A stretch of 54,487 bases of DNA from positions 1-54,487 of the forward strand of contig JAHCAW010000025.1 of the NCBI GenBank assembly GCA_019634695.1, given 5' to 3'. Below, in pieces: positions 43,456 to 52,064 of the stretch. The first letter of the stretch is position 1. Every line of letters begins with the position of its first letter. The notes below the pieces were generated by a model, which did not search any database, was not told the origin of the DNA, and worked only from the letters and a program-made list of their open reading frames with translations. Origin of the DNA: Candidatus Sumerlaeia bacterium (GTDB taxonomy: Bacteria; Sumerlaeota; Sumerlaeia; SLMS01; JAHLLQ01). The translations under genes and the position numbers were made by a program.

Positions 43456-44682
43456 TCAGGGGCGCGGTTGCAGTTCCTCGTGCAGGGCGCGTGCGGCTTC
43501 GGCAGCTCCTTCGAGGGCCGCGACGTCGAGCCGCACTCCGATTGCCGTCAGCGACTCCGGGCGATCCGCATGGTGGAAGAAGCGCGTGCGCTCGTCGCGC
43601 GACAGGTGGAAGCCGATCAGGTCGTCCGTCGCGCTGGCGCCCAGCGCGGGATCGAGTGCCATGCGCTCGATCAGGTTTGGCGCCACCCACGGGCCCCAGG
43701 GCTCGCGCGAGTAGGGCTGGCGCAGGTTGATGAACAGTGGCGTGACGATGGCGGTCTTCGACGGATCGGGCGTGACCTCGCCCGTGCGTGCATCCACGCG
43801 ATCGCCCTCGCCGAGCAGCGTGACGCGGACTCCCTTGCGGTTCAGTCCGTCGCGCGTGGCCTCGCGCACATCCACCAGCAGCGCGGCGCGGTCGCCCAGA
43901 AAGGTCAGCTCGCCGCGCGCCAGGTCCACAACCATCGCGCGATTGTCGTCGATGCCATAGCCGAGGCCGACTCCGCCGTCCTGCAACGCAACGATCAGGC
44001 GGCCGAGGCGACCGCGTCGCAGGAAGTGCTGGTCCGTCAGACCGAACGGGAAGCAGCCCATGCCGGGCATCAGGCAGACGGCGCGGTCCTCGCCCGCGCA
44101 CGTGAGACCCGCGAGCAGCGCCTCGGTGCTGTTGCCCCAGCGAATCATCGGGTCGCTCATCATGGCGGCACCGGCCGAGGTGCCGGCCACCACGCCGCCG
44201 CGCGCCAGCACCGTCCGCACTGCCGCGTCGGCCGGTGAGGACGCGCCGTCGGGACGCAGCACCGACACGATGCGCTCCTGCACGCCGCCGGTGAAGAAGA
44301 CGGCGGTGGCCTCGAGGATGCGCGCCGCCATCGCCGGATCGGCGGCCGCCTCGGGGTTGTCCGTCGTGATCGGCACGACGAACGCCGCGTCGGGCCGGCC
44401 CGTCAGGCGCACGAAGTCCTCGACCATCTCCGGCCCAGTCTCGTGCGGCACGCCGCTGGCCGTCGGCAGCACGGCGACGCGGGCCGACTCGCGCCCGCCC
44501 GCCAGCTCCAGAATGCGTTCGTAAACTGCCGTGTTCTCGCGCTGAAGCCCCCCGCCAATGATGACGAGATGCCCGCGCAACGCCACGGTCTCGTCGCCGC
44601 GCACCGCTCCGCGGCGCCCGCAACCGATGGCCGCCAGCGCCGCCAGCATCACGACCGCCCCGACTGCCAACAAACGTCTCAT
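43456..44682 (-). CDS. Cyanophycinase-like (S51 peptidase) lipoprotein
   Basis: This 408-residue protein has a lipoprotein signal with Cys21 (LAAIGC), so it should be anchored at the membrane outside the cytoplasm. The S51 features are clear: LVIIGGG near the start of the mature chain, FFTGGVQERI (129-138), nucleophile Ser169 in AGTSAGAAM, and GYGIDDNRAMVV. Cyanophycinases cut cyanophycin to beta-Asp-Arg dipeptides. An exocellular form would free these for uptake, which fits the adjacent transporter. AGGAC lies 8 nt before the ATG. The start overlaps the lysR stop (ATGA), so it is coupled to the regulator. The exact peptide substrate is not certain. Confidence 0.88.
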   Translation of the reverse strand: MRRLLAVGAVVMLAALAAIGCGRRGAVRGDETVALRGHLVIIGGGLQRENTAVYERILELAGGRESARVAVLPTASGVPHETGPEMVEDFVRLTGRPDAAFVVPITTDNPEAAADPAMAARILEATAVFFTGGVQERIVSVLRPDGASSPADAAVRTVLARGGVVAGTSAGAAMMSDPMIRWGNSTEALLAGLTCAGEDRAVCLMPGMGCFPFGLTDQHFLRRGRLGRLIVALQDGGVGLGYGIDDNRAMVVDLARGELTFLGDRAALLVDVREATRDGLNRKGVRVTLLGEGDRVDARTGEVTPDPSKTAIVTPLFINLRQPYSREPWGPWVAPNLIERMALDPALGASATDDLIGFHLSRDERTRFFHHADRPESLTAIGVRLDVAALEGAAEAARALHEELQPRP

Positions 44683-45668
44683 GTTTTCGTCCTGCCTTTC
44701 GGTTGGGGTGTCGGCGTCGGCTCCTCGCGATGCTGCAAGCGCTGCTCGCGTTCGGCCAGCCACTCGCCGAACACCGGGTCCAGCAACTGCAGGAACTCGC
44801 GCGCGCGGAACGGAATGTACTGTCCCTCGCGCACCAGCAGCCCCACCTCCGTCTTGCCCAGCTTGTCGGCCAGCGGAAGCGTCGTCAGGCCGGGGCGTTC
44901 GCGCAACACCGCTGTCTCCGCCACCATCGTCACGCCCACCCCCGCCTGCACGTACCGCAGCACAATCTCCGAGTTGCTCGCCTCCAGTGCCACGTTCGGC
45001 CGCCGGATGCCCGCCTTGCGAAACGCCTCGTCCACCAGTTCGCGGTCGCCACGGATCTCCGGCTCGAGCAACACCAATGGATGGCGCGCCACGTCCTGGA
45101 TCGTCACCCGCTCCAGCGTGCACAGCTCGTGCCCCACGGGCACCACCAGCTTCAGGTTCCCGCGCTTCCACAGCACATACTCGAGTTCGGACTGCTCGGG
45201 CGGCCGCGTCGACAGTCCGAAGTCCACGCGCCCCTGCGCCACGTATTCCTCGGTCGTCTGCGAGTGCGTATTGTGCAGCCGCACCTTCAGGTCCGGATGC
45301 CGGCGGCGGAACTCGACGATCGCCTCGGGCAGGCGGTGCAGCGCCACCGCCTGTGTCGTCGCGATCGTCAACCAGCCCTTGTCCGAGTCCAGGAACATGC
45401 CCTTCCACTCGATCATGCGGCCGTGCACCTCGATCGCCTCGCGCAGGAAGAGCTGGCCCTCGCGCGTCAGCGTCACCCGCGAGCTGCCCTGCCGCTTGCG
45501 GTAGATCGCCACCCCCAGCTCCTGCTCGAGTTGCTTAATGCGATACTGGATCGACTCGGGCGTGATATAGTCCTCGCCCGAGGAATCGAAGTACAGCGCC
45601 TCGGCCGCCTGCTTGAAGGTGCCGTGGCGCGCCACGTAGATCAGGGCCTCGAGTTGCTTGAGGTTCAT
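44679..45668 (-). CDS. LysR-family regulator with an insertion in the HTH
   Basis: This 329-residue regulator starts MNLKQLEALIYVARHGTF and has the usual LysR layout: N-terminal winged HTH (1-65) and effector domain (about 95-300). The HTH is unusual: between AAEAL and TPESIQYRIKQLE there are about 8 extra residues (YFDSSGEDY region), where LysR proteins normally have a short turn. It is first in an operon with the cyanophycinase-like and transporter genes, which it probably controls in response to their product. A dyad lies about 65 bp upstream. The C-terminal tail (Pro/Lys-rich) is probably disordered. Confidence 0.93.
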   Translation of the reverse strand: MNLKQLEALIYVARHGTFKQAAEALYFDSSGEDYITPESIQYRIKQLEQELGVAIYRKRQGSSRVTLTREGQLFLREAIEVHGRMIEWKGMFLDSDKGWLTIATTQAVALHRLPEAIVEFRRRHPDLKVRLHNTHSQTTEEYVAQGRVDFGLSTRPPEQSELEYVLWKRGNLKLVVPVGHELCTLERVTIQDVARHPLVLLEPEIRGDRELVDEAFRKAGIRRPNVALEASNSEIVLRYVQAGVGVTMVAETAVLRERPGLTTLPLADKLGKTEVGLLVREGQYIPFRAREFLQLLDPVFGEWLAEREQRLQHREEPTPTPQPKGRTKT

Positions 45669-45721
45669 GGCCGGTCCCGTCTCTTGGACGACTGCGGAGT
45701 GGTGCGTATGTTCGGCAGGCG

Positions 45722-45743
45722 TTTAGGGGTTGCCCGACCTAAA
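45722..45743. promoter_or_regulatory. Candidate LysR operator
   Basis: TTTAGG (45722-45727) and CCTAAA (45738-45743) form inverted arms with a 10-bp spacer, centred 65 bp upstream of the lysR start. Placement fits an autoregulatory LysR recognition site, although a strict T-N11-A pattern is not met. Confidence 0.45.
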
Positions 45744-45916
45744 AGCAAAGAAAATCTTCGCGGTTCCCCAAATCCGCTCGATCACGGCCTTCCGCCGGCC
45801 TCCGGGTGCCTGATCGGACCTCGGCTGTCGCAGTTGATAATAAAGGACTTGATAAGCAGAAAAGACGAACGCATACAACATCGAAGAGCTTTTTTGAAGT
45901 TACAAAGAAAAAAACC

Positions 45917-45945
45917 TTCGAAGTTCGGGCCCCCTGTGCTAGCCT
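45917..45945 (+). promoter_or_regulatory. Possible promoter of the pseudopilin gene
   Basis: TTCGAA (45917-45922), a 17-bp spacer, and TAGCCT (45940-45945, preceded by TGTGC) form a weak -35/-10 pair about 73 bp before the start codon. The -35 overlaps the palindrome CTTCGAAG. Confidence 0.3.
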
Positions 45946-46017
45946 GCTTCCCACGTTGTCCTCAATCCCCCTGCATGACTCCGGGCGACCGGCGTTCCCC
46001 CGAAAGGCGCACCGACC

Positions 46018-46728
46018 ATGAAAGCATCTGCCACCCCGCGTGGGCCGCGGGCCTTCACCCTCATCGAACTGCTCATCGTCGTGGCCATCATCGCCATCCT
46101 GGCCGCGATCGCCGTCCCCAATTTCCTTGAAGCCCAGACACGCTCCAAGGTCAGCCGCACCAAGGCCGACATCCGCAGCATCACCACCGCCCTCGAAGCC
46201 TACCGCGTCGATGGCAATGCCTATCCCCCGACCCCGTGGTGCAACGGCGGCGACGTCGGCGTGATCCGCGTCATCCCCGACCAGCTCTCCACGCCGGTTG
46301 CTTTCATTACGACCGCCAGCTTCATCGATCCCTTCATCAGCGCCAACGTCGGCGACTTTCAGATGATCACGCGCACCGGCAACGTCGTCGACTGGACGCC
46401 CATCTGGCCGCCCAACCTCGCTTCGCGTCACAGCCCCTACGAGCCGAAGGACTCGCAGGCCGGCAAGCGCTACTACTACCAGAGCAATCGCGACGGCCGC
46501 CGCTCGGCCGGCGTGCAGGCCGACCTGCTCACCTTCGCCGTCCCCTCCCAAGGCGATTGGGTCATCACGTCGCTCGGCCCCAACCGCCGCCGCGACGTCC
46601 TGCTCGCCGGGGGCAGCAGCCCCTTCCCCGTCGACGTCTACATCCCCTACGATCCCACCAACGGCACCGTGTCCGACGGCGACATCATCCGCACCCAGCG
46701 CGAGTCCGACGGCTCCTTCAGGCCCTGA
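46018..46728 (+). CDS. Type II secretion-style pseudopilin (GspG-like)
   Basis: This 236-residue protein has a short basic leader and the prepilin motif FTLIELLIVVAIIAILAA (13-30) with Glu17 at mature +5. The residue before the cut is Ala12 instead of the usual Gly, so processing by PilD-type peptidase would be at Ala-Phe. The mature part has a helical KADIRSITTALEAYRVD segment as in GspG, then a long C-terminal domain rich in Pro, Tyr and Asn. It stands as a single gene with its own promoter region and a strong terminator, so it is not in a gsp operon. It may be a minor pilin or a surface-exposed pilin-like protein. Confidence 0.88.
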   Translation: MKASATPRGPRAFTLIELLIVVAIIAILAAIAVPNFLEAQTRSKVSRTKADIRSITTALEAYRVDGNAYPPTPWCNGGDVGVIRVIPDQLSTPVAFITTASFIDPFISANVGDFQMITRTGNVVDWTPIWPPNLASRHSPYEPKDSQAGKRYYYQSNRDGRRSAGVQADLLTFAVPSQGDWVITSLGPNRRRDVLLAGGSSPFPVDVYIPYDPTNGTVSDGDIIRTQRESDGSFRP

Positions 46729-46738
46729 CGCACACCAC

Positions 46739-46777
46739 GCGGGCCGGGAGCGACCACTCCCGGCCCGCTCTCCTGTT
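46739..46777 (+). terminator. Strong rho-independent terminator after the pseudopilin gene
   Basis: Perfect 12-bp stem GCGGGCCGGGAG (46739-46750) / CTCCCGGCCCGC (46757-46768) with a 6-nt loop, followed by TCTCCTGTT. It lies 10 bp beyond the stop codon. Confidence 0.85.
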
Positions 46778-46819
46778 CGCCGAAACCGCACCCGTATCCC
46801 GACTCAACTCCGGCATCCC

Positions 46820-47980
46820 ATGAACCCTCGTGAGCAGTTGCTCGACACCTGCCGGCGCCTGATCGCCGTGCCGACCGCGCCGTTTCGCGAGGAGTGGGTC
46901 TGCCGGGCCCTGGACGAAACACTTGCCGGCATCCCCGGACTCGACGTTGCAGCCGACCGCTTCGGCAATCGTATCGCACGCCTGCGTCGCGGCCGCCCGA
47001 CCGGCACCACCGCCACCTTCGTCGCCCATCTGGATCATCCGGGATTCGTCTTCCCGGAAGGAGGCGCGCGGCGATGCGAGCGCACCGGCCACTACCTCGC
47101 CTCCTTCGAAGGCCGCGTGCAGACGCGCTTCTTCACCGATGCACCGGTTCGTCTCTTTCGTGCGCCCGACGATCCGGGCATCCCCGGGCGCATCGTCGGC
47201 ACGCCGCCCGAAACGCCTGAGTCGGAGAATCGCACCGTTGCCATCGACGCTCCGCCTCAGGCCGAGGGCGCCGTGCTCGCCATGTGGGACGTGCCGGTGT
47301 GCGAGGCGCACAACGGCCATCTGGCCGCGCGCCTGTGCGACGACCTTGTCGGCTGTGCGACGATCATCGAGGCCCTGCGCCGGCTCGCCCTCAGCACCGG
47401 CGATGTCGATGTGGCCGCGATCTTCTCGCGCGCAGAGGAGGCCGGCTTCTGTGGCGTCCTTGCCTTGCTGGCCGACCGCCAGCTCCATCCCCTGCTGCCC
47501 GAGAACACCGTCTTCGTTTCCGTCGAGACGAGCAGTGAGGTCGGTGAGATCGCCCTCGGCAGCGGCGCCATCATCCGCGTCGGCGACCGCTCCTCGACTT
47601 TCGATGCCGCCGTCGCCGACTTGCTCTGGGCCCTTGCCGCCGCCGAGGGCATCCAAGTGCGGCGCGCCCTCATGGACCGCGGCACCTGCGAGGCGACGCC
47701 CTTCGCCCGCCACGGCCATCGCGCCGGCGCCCTGTGCATCCCGCTGCGCAACTACCACAATATGGATTTCGGCACCGGACGCATCGGTCCGGAGATGATC
47801 GACCTGACGGACGCGGCCGAGTTGTCGCGGCTCATCGAGTCGCTCGCACTGGCCATCGGCACCGAAGATCCGCCGCCCCCGCCCGTGCGTATCGACTACG
47901 GCCAGTTCCTCTCGCGCGCGCTCGAGCACCTCAAGCCGCTGCCGCTCAACGCGGCCCTCACATCCGCGGACCGGTCCTAA
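46820..47980 (+). CDS. M42-family metallopeptidase
   Basis: This 386-residue peptidase resembles M42 (glutamyl/tetrahedral aminopeptidases, FrvX). Metal and catalytic residues are visible: H70 and D72 in VAHLDHPGF, the bridging Asp in RLCDDLVGC (D173/D174), catalytic E205 and metal-binding E206 in SRAEEAGFCG, and SVETSSE further on. Length is slightly above usual. There is no signal peptide, so it is cytoplasmic and probably trims short peptides. It starts 92 bp after the pilin stop, behind that gene's terminator, so it should have its own promoter. It converges on the CotH gene with 12 bp between stops. Confidence 0.87.
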   Translation: MNPREQLLDTCRRLIAVPTAPFREEWVCRALDETLAGIPGLDVAADRFGNRIARLRRGRPTGTTATFVAHLDHPGFVFPEGGARRCERTGHYLASFEGRVQTRFFTDAPVRLFRAPDDPGIPGRIVGTPPETPESENRTVAIDAPPQAEGAVLAMWDVPVCEAHNGHLAARLCDDLVGCATIIEALRRLALSTGDVDVAAIFSRAEEAGFCGVLALLADRQLHPLLPENTVFVSVETSSEVGEIALGSGAIIRVGDRSSTFDAAVADLLWALAAAEGIQVRRALMDRGTCEATPFARHGHRAGALCIPLRNYHNMDFGTGRIGPEMIDLTDAAELSRLIESLALAIGTEDPPPPPVRIDYGQFLSRALEHLKPLPLNAALTSADRS

Positions 47981-47992
47981 GCAGGAACAGCC

Positions 47993-50900
47993 TTATTGCA
48001 CCACCCATCGGCTGCCTGTCGGCGCGCCCCGCAGCGGGGTCAGGTCCTGACCCCAATTCGGCGCGCCCGGCGTCAGCCGATTCTCGATTACTGGATTCGA
48101 GTCGCCCGTGAACTGCGCCGGCGGATCGACCACCCAGCCGCCCGGTCCCGGCAGGAAGTCCGTCCGGTTCGGGTCCGCTCCGTTGTCATTGTTGAACCCG
48201 CCCGTCGGATCGTTCTGGAACACGGCGCCGTCGTCGTTGCCGATGCCCTCGAAGGGCGGGGCGAAGACCACCGTCGGGGTGGCCGTCCGGAAGAAGGACG
48301 CCGGCGTGATGCGCGTGCCCTCGGCGATGAAGTCGATCCCGACGTCGTCGGCGAACGAGGCGCTCGCGCCTGGCGCCAGCAGCACCAGCGCGTCGTCACC
48401 CGTTCCGATGCCGAAGCCCGGGTCGGTCGTCAGGTCCAGGTTGCCGTTGCCAGCGTAGAAGATCAGGCGCCGGTCGGCGAGGTCCAGTTCGTCCGTCGGG
48501 AAACTTGCATTGTTGGTGTCGTTGATGCTGCTGACGATCAGGATGATCGTGCCGGCGGGCAGGCTCGCCAGCACCGGCAGGTCGGGCAGGATGATCGAGC
48601 CGCTGCCCACCTCGTCGCGCGCGTCGAACGTCGTGTTGCCCGTGATGCGCCAGCCCCGCATGTCCACGCCGTCGCGAACGACCAGCAGCTCGAACCAGTC
48701 GCGGTCGATTGCCGCGCCAATCGAGTCGTAGAACGTCCCGTCGTCGTTCACCCAGAACTCGTTGAAGATCACGTCGTTGGGCTGCCAATCGGACGCCGTC
48801 GCCTCCGCGAAGTTGATCGTGACCGTTGCATCCGTGCCGGCCGTGACGACGTGTGCCGCGTCGGCCGACGTGCCCGTCATGTGGCCGGACCATGCCTCGA
48901 AACGCGACCCTTGGTCCGCGATCGCCGAAAGTTCCACTGACGAGCCCGCGAAGAACGTCCCCGTCCACGGAAGGTCCACCATGCGACCGCGCACCAGCAA
49001 TCGCCCCGACCCGTCCCCGTCCGCCGCAAACGTGATCCGCCGCGTGCCGGCCAGACCGAAGCCGTTCACCAGCATATTGCGCGTCGCCGCCGGCCGGTTC
49101 GTCAGGAACGAGCGCAGCTTCGGCACCGCCGCATTCCAGTAGGTGTTCAGTGTCGTGGCGCTCACCAACGCCACGCTGCCCCAGCGGTTCGCCTCGCGCG
49201 GAATCTCCGACGCGATTTGCCCCACGTACCGGTCGAAGTCCGCGATCGCCTTCGTCGGCTCGACCTCGAAGTTCAGCACGTTCTCCATCGACGCGATGAA
49301 GTCGCGACGGCCGGCCGGATTGTCCAGGATGCCGTTGATGTCGCGCGTGCGGCGGGTGTCGAGGTCGTTGCCGTTGAACAGGTTGCTCAGCGGCGCGATC
49401 GTCCCGTTGTGCGAGGTGCTCAGGTGGAAATTGTCGCCCTGCGCCCACCGCAGCGTGTTGCTGCTCCAGCCCTGCGGCCGCAGCCCAAGGCCCCACTCCG
49501 AGTCCCACTCGTGGAAGATCCACCGCGCGCCCGCCGCCGTGCGATGCCGGCTCGCCACCCAGTTGTTGTGCGGCCAGTCCTCGTTCTGGCAGAAGATGTT
49601 CAGCGCGAAGAAGTCCAGGAAGTTGCGATAGTCGATCCGCGTCTTCAACGCCGCAAGGTCCGCATCCGTCGCCACATTCGCGTTCGCGTGCCACGCGAGC
49701 AGGTCGTTCCACGCGACAAGGTCGCCGTCCGTTGCCTCGGTGTAGAACTTCGTCGCGAACGTCCACGTTCCCTTCGCGATGTCCTGGTCCGCGTCCGGCC
49801 CGACCACTTCGCCCATCTGGTCCGCCGTGATGCGCTCCGTCGCATTGTACAGGCCCCAGTATTGCCCGTTCAGATACAACGCCACGAAGAAGCCGTCGGC
49901 CGCGTAGTGCCCCTGCTCGTGGTACCAGTCGCGCATCAACTGGTCGCGGATGTAGGTGACTTCCTGGAGTTGCGCGCTGGACGTCACGAGGAACCCGTCG
50001 TTGCCGCCCGCGCGCAGCACGAGCTGGCGGATCGCCGGCAGCGGTGAACGCTCCAGCCATGGCACCGACCACTCGCTCGCCCCGTAGTCCGTCCGGAAGT
50101 ACAGACGGAACGAGCGCTTCGCCGCCGAACGAGAGAATCCCCCGTGGATGCGCAGCCCCGCGTCGATGCTCTGCGCCGCGCTGCCGTCCGGCCCCATCAG
50201 CAGCACGTGCGCCGGCTTCTCCCAGTCGAAGCCGCGCGAGTTGAAGTTCGTGTAGATGCCCGTCGTCGCGTGGAACAGGTCGTCGGGGTCCACCACCAGG
50301 TTGATGACGGGGATCTGGCGATTGGCCTCGAAGATGTAGAAATACGACGCCGACGTCACCAGGCTCGGGTTCGTGTCCGGGTACCATGCGCGGGCGCGCA
50401 ACCCCGTCGTCGTCGAGATGGCGACCGGTCCCGTGTAGAGCGTCGAGGTCGGCCCCGGCGTCGCCCCGTTTGTCGTGTAGCGAATCGCGCTCGCCCCCGG
50501 CGCCGAAATCGTCACTGCGATCGGCGTGTTCTGGAAACCCGACGCCACCGAGAACGCCGGCGCCGGCCCGCGTGTCCCCAGCAGGTTCTCCTCGCCCGGC
50601 GTCGGCAGGATTGTGTGCTGGAACGGTCCCGTCAGATTCGGGAATCGCGCCCAGGCCTCGTCCGTGCCCAGCGCCGGCCAGCTCGTCTGGTCCAGCACCG
50701 TCTGCGTCCGCGTGTCGTACAGCACCATGTCCTCGCCGCTGGCGCTTAGCGCGAACGTCGTGTGCAGCCCATCGCCCACGAAGCCCGTTCCGTCGCACCA
50801 CACCAGCAGGTACGCGCCGGCCTCCACCGTCGTACCCGCCGGGAACGCCCACTTCGTCGGGTTGCCCGCCGAGTCCGAAAGCGTCAATCCCGTCAGGTCC

Positions 50901-51829
50901 GCCGGATCGGGACCGACATTGTACAATTCCACCCAGTCCGCCGCCGCGCCGAAATCGGGGTCCAGCGTCGTCCGACGATTCGACGCCATCACCTCGTTGA
51001 TCACCAGTTGCCAGTTGCCCGACTGGCCGACCACGTACTCGGCGAAGTCGCCGGTCGTCTCCGTGCCCAGGTTGTCCTCCGCCACGAAACGAAACCGGAC
51101 CGTCTGGCCATCGGGCCGCGGCGCCAGCAGCGCGCTGAACACGCCATCGCCCGCCGTCACGTCGCCCCCCGTGCCATCGTCCGCGGCCGCCATCGAACCC
51201 GACAACCCAAGGCCCGGCACCGACCACTCCACCGACACCGCCGCCACCGAACCGTTGTCCGTCACCTGCGCCGTCACGAGCACGCTGTCCGACGCGCTCA
51301 CATACAACGGCGCCCGCCGCACGTTCGCAATTACGGGCCCCGCATCGGGCCGCCACAGCATCGCGTCCGCAATGTACACCCCGGTGCCCCCGTTGTTGCT
51401 CATCACCACGCGCCCGTCCGTCCCCGCCCCGAAGCGGTACGCACCCAGCGACTCCACCGCCAAGTCGCCGGAGAACGAACCCGTCTGGTCCAGTTCCACC
51501 ACCGTCGTGCCGTCCAGATGGTGGACCGTGTACGGCGCGCGATTCGTTCGGTCGCCACTGCGGCGGTAGACCGCCAGCACCTCCCATGCGCCGGCCGTCG
51601 GCAGCGTCGGCCGCCACGTCGCCGTCGACGCTGGCGACGTGTCGCGCGTGAACCGATACAACGTCCCGTTGTAGCCCGCCCCCGTGTTCGACGTTGTGGT
51701 CCAGCTTCCGGTCTCCGTGTACGTCGGAGCCCCATCGCTGTCGTCCACCGCGATCTGCTGGCCCCCGGCAACCCCCGCCAGCATCGCCAGTCCCGCCGCC
51801 CACCCGAGTCCCCACGCCGTCTGCCGCAT
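47993..51829 (-). CDS. Large secreted CotH-kinase/lamin-tail multidomain protein
   Basis: This is a 1278-residue secreted protein. Signal peptide 1-23 (LAMLAGVAGGQ). Domains in order: golvesin C-terminal-like (about 28-162), a beta-sandwich (about 165-265), lamin-tail domain 1 (about 275-395, LVINEVMASN), a chitobiase C-terminal-like beta domain (about 415-490, IRYTTNGATPG), CotH (about 500-880, IPVINLVVDPDDLF; HEWDSEWGLG), a W-S-G repeat domain and lamin-tail domain 2 (DVIFNEFWVNDDG). CotH proteins are atypical kinases in spore coats but occur in many non-sporing bacteria as secreted proteins of unclear role. ATG 51829 is chosen because it begins the signal peptide. The gene is alone on its strand. 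Confidence 0.9.
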   Translation of the reverse strand: MRQTAWGLGWAAGLAMLAGVAGGQQIAVDDSDGAPTYTETGSWTTTSNTGAGYNGTLYRFTRDTSPASTATWRPTLPTAGAWEVLAVYRRSGDRTNRAPYTVHHLDGTTVVELDQTGSFSGDLAVESLGAYRFGAGTDGRVVMSNNGGTGVYIADAMLWRPDAGPVIANVRRAPLYVSASDSVLVTAQVTDNGSVAAVSVEWSVPGLGLSGSMAAADDGTGGDVTAGDGVFSALLAPRPDGQTVRFRFVAEDNLGTETTGDFAEYVVGQSGNWQLVINEVMASNRRTTLDPDFGAAADWVELYNVGPDPADLTGLTLSDSAGNPTKWAFPAGTTVEAGAYLLVWCDGTGFVGDGLHTTFALSASGEDMVLYDTRTQTVLDQTSWPALGTDEAWARFPNLTGPFQHTILPTPGEENLLGTRGPAPAFSVASGFQNTPIAVTISAPGASAIRYTTNGATPGPTSTLYTGPVAISTTTGLRARAWYPDTNPSLVTSASYFYIFEANRQIPVINLVVDPDDLFHATTGIYTNFNSRGFDWEKPAHVLLMGPDGSAAQSIDAGLRIHGGFSRSAAKRSFRLYFRTDYGASEWSVPWLERSPLPAIRQLVLRAGGNDGFLVTSSAQLQEVTYIRDQLMRDWYHEQGHYAADGFFVALYLNGQYWGLYNATERITADQMGEVVGPDADQDIAKGTWTFATKFYTEATDGDLVAWNDLLAWHANANVATDADLAALKTRIDYRNFLDFFALNIFCQNEDWPHNNWVASRHRTAAGARWIFHEWDSEWGLGLRPQGWSSNTLRWAQGDNFHLSTSHNGTIAPLSNLFNGNDLDTRRTRDINGILDNPAGRRDFIASMENVLNFEVEPTKAIADFDRYVGQIASEIPREANRWGSVALVSATTLNTYWNAAVPKLRSFLTNRPAATRNMLVNGFGLAGTRRITFAADGDGSGRLLVRGRMVDLPWTGTFFAGSSVELSAIADQGSRFEAWSGHMTGTSADAAHVVTAGTDATVTINFAEATASDWQPNDVIFNEFWVNDDGTFYDSIGAAIDRDWFELLVVRDGVDMRGWRITGNTTFDARDEVGSGSIILPDLPVLASLPAGTIILIVSSINDTNNASFPTDELDLADRRLIFYAGNGNLDLTTDPGFGIGTGDDALVLLAPGASASFADDVGIDFIAEGTRITPASFFRTATPTVVFAPPFEGIGNDDGAVFQNDPTGGFNNDNGADPNRTDFLPGPGGWVVDPPAQFTGDSNPVIENRLTPGAPNWGQDLTPLRGAPTGSRWVVQ

Positions 51830-52064
51830 CACGTTGATCCTCTCTGTGCCGCGGCCCGCCCGCCTCTCAGGCCGGCCACCGCCATCGGCCCCCAGCCTCC
51901 CACCCGCGCCCACCCGGTTCAACGGCTTTTCCCCGCATGGAGCGCCCATCCGAGAAGGCCCGCACCTATGGCAAGGCCCGAACAGAATCGGCCACGTCTG
52001 CTCTCTGCCTTGGCGTGGCCCGAATGCTGCTCCCTCGTCGAATCCGGAAAGGCTGGTACCCACA

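Larger units (their letters stand above)
45669..46017. other. Divergent regulatory region between lysR and the pseudopilin gene
   Basis: About 350 bp, much AT-richer than its surroundings between 45830 and 45925. It holds a dyad near lysR (45722-45743), two TTGATAA words 15 bp apart (45834-45840, 45849-45855), A/T tracts, the palindrome CTTCGAAG (45916-45923) and a possible promoter for the pilin gene. No gene is supported. Confidence 0.6.
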
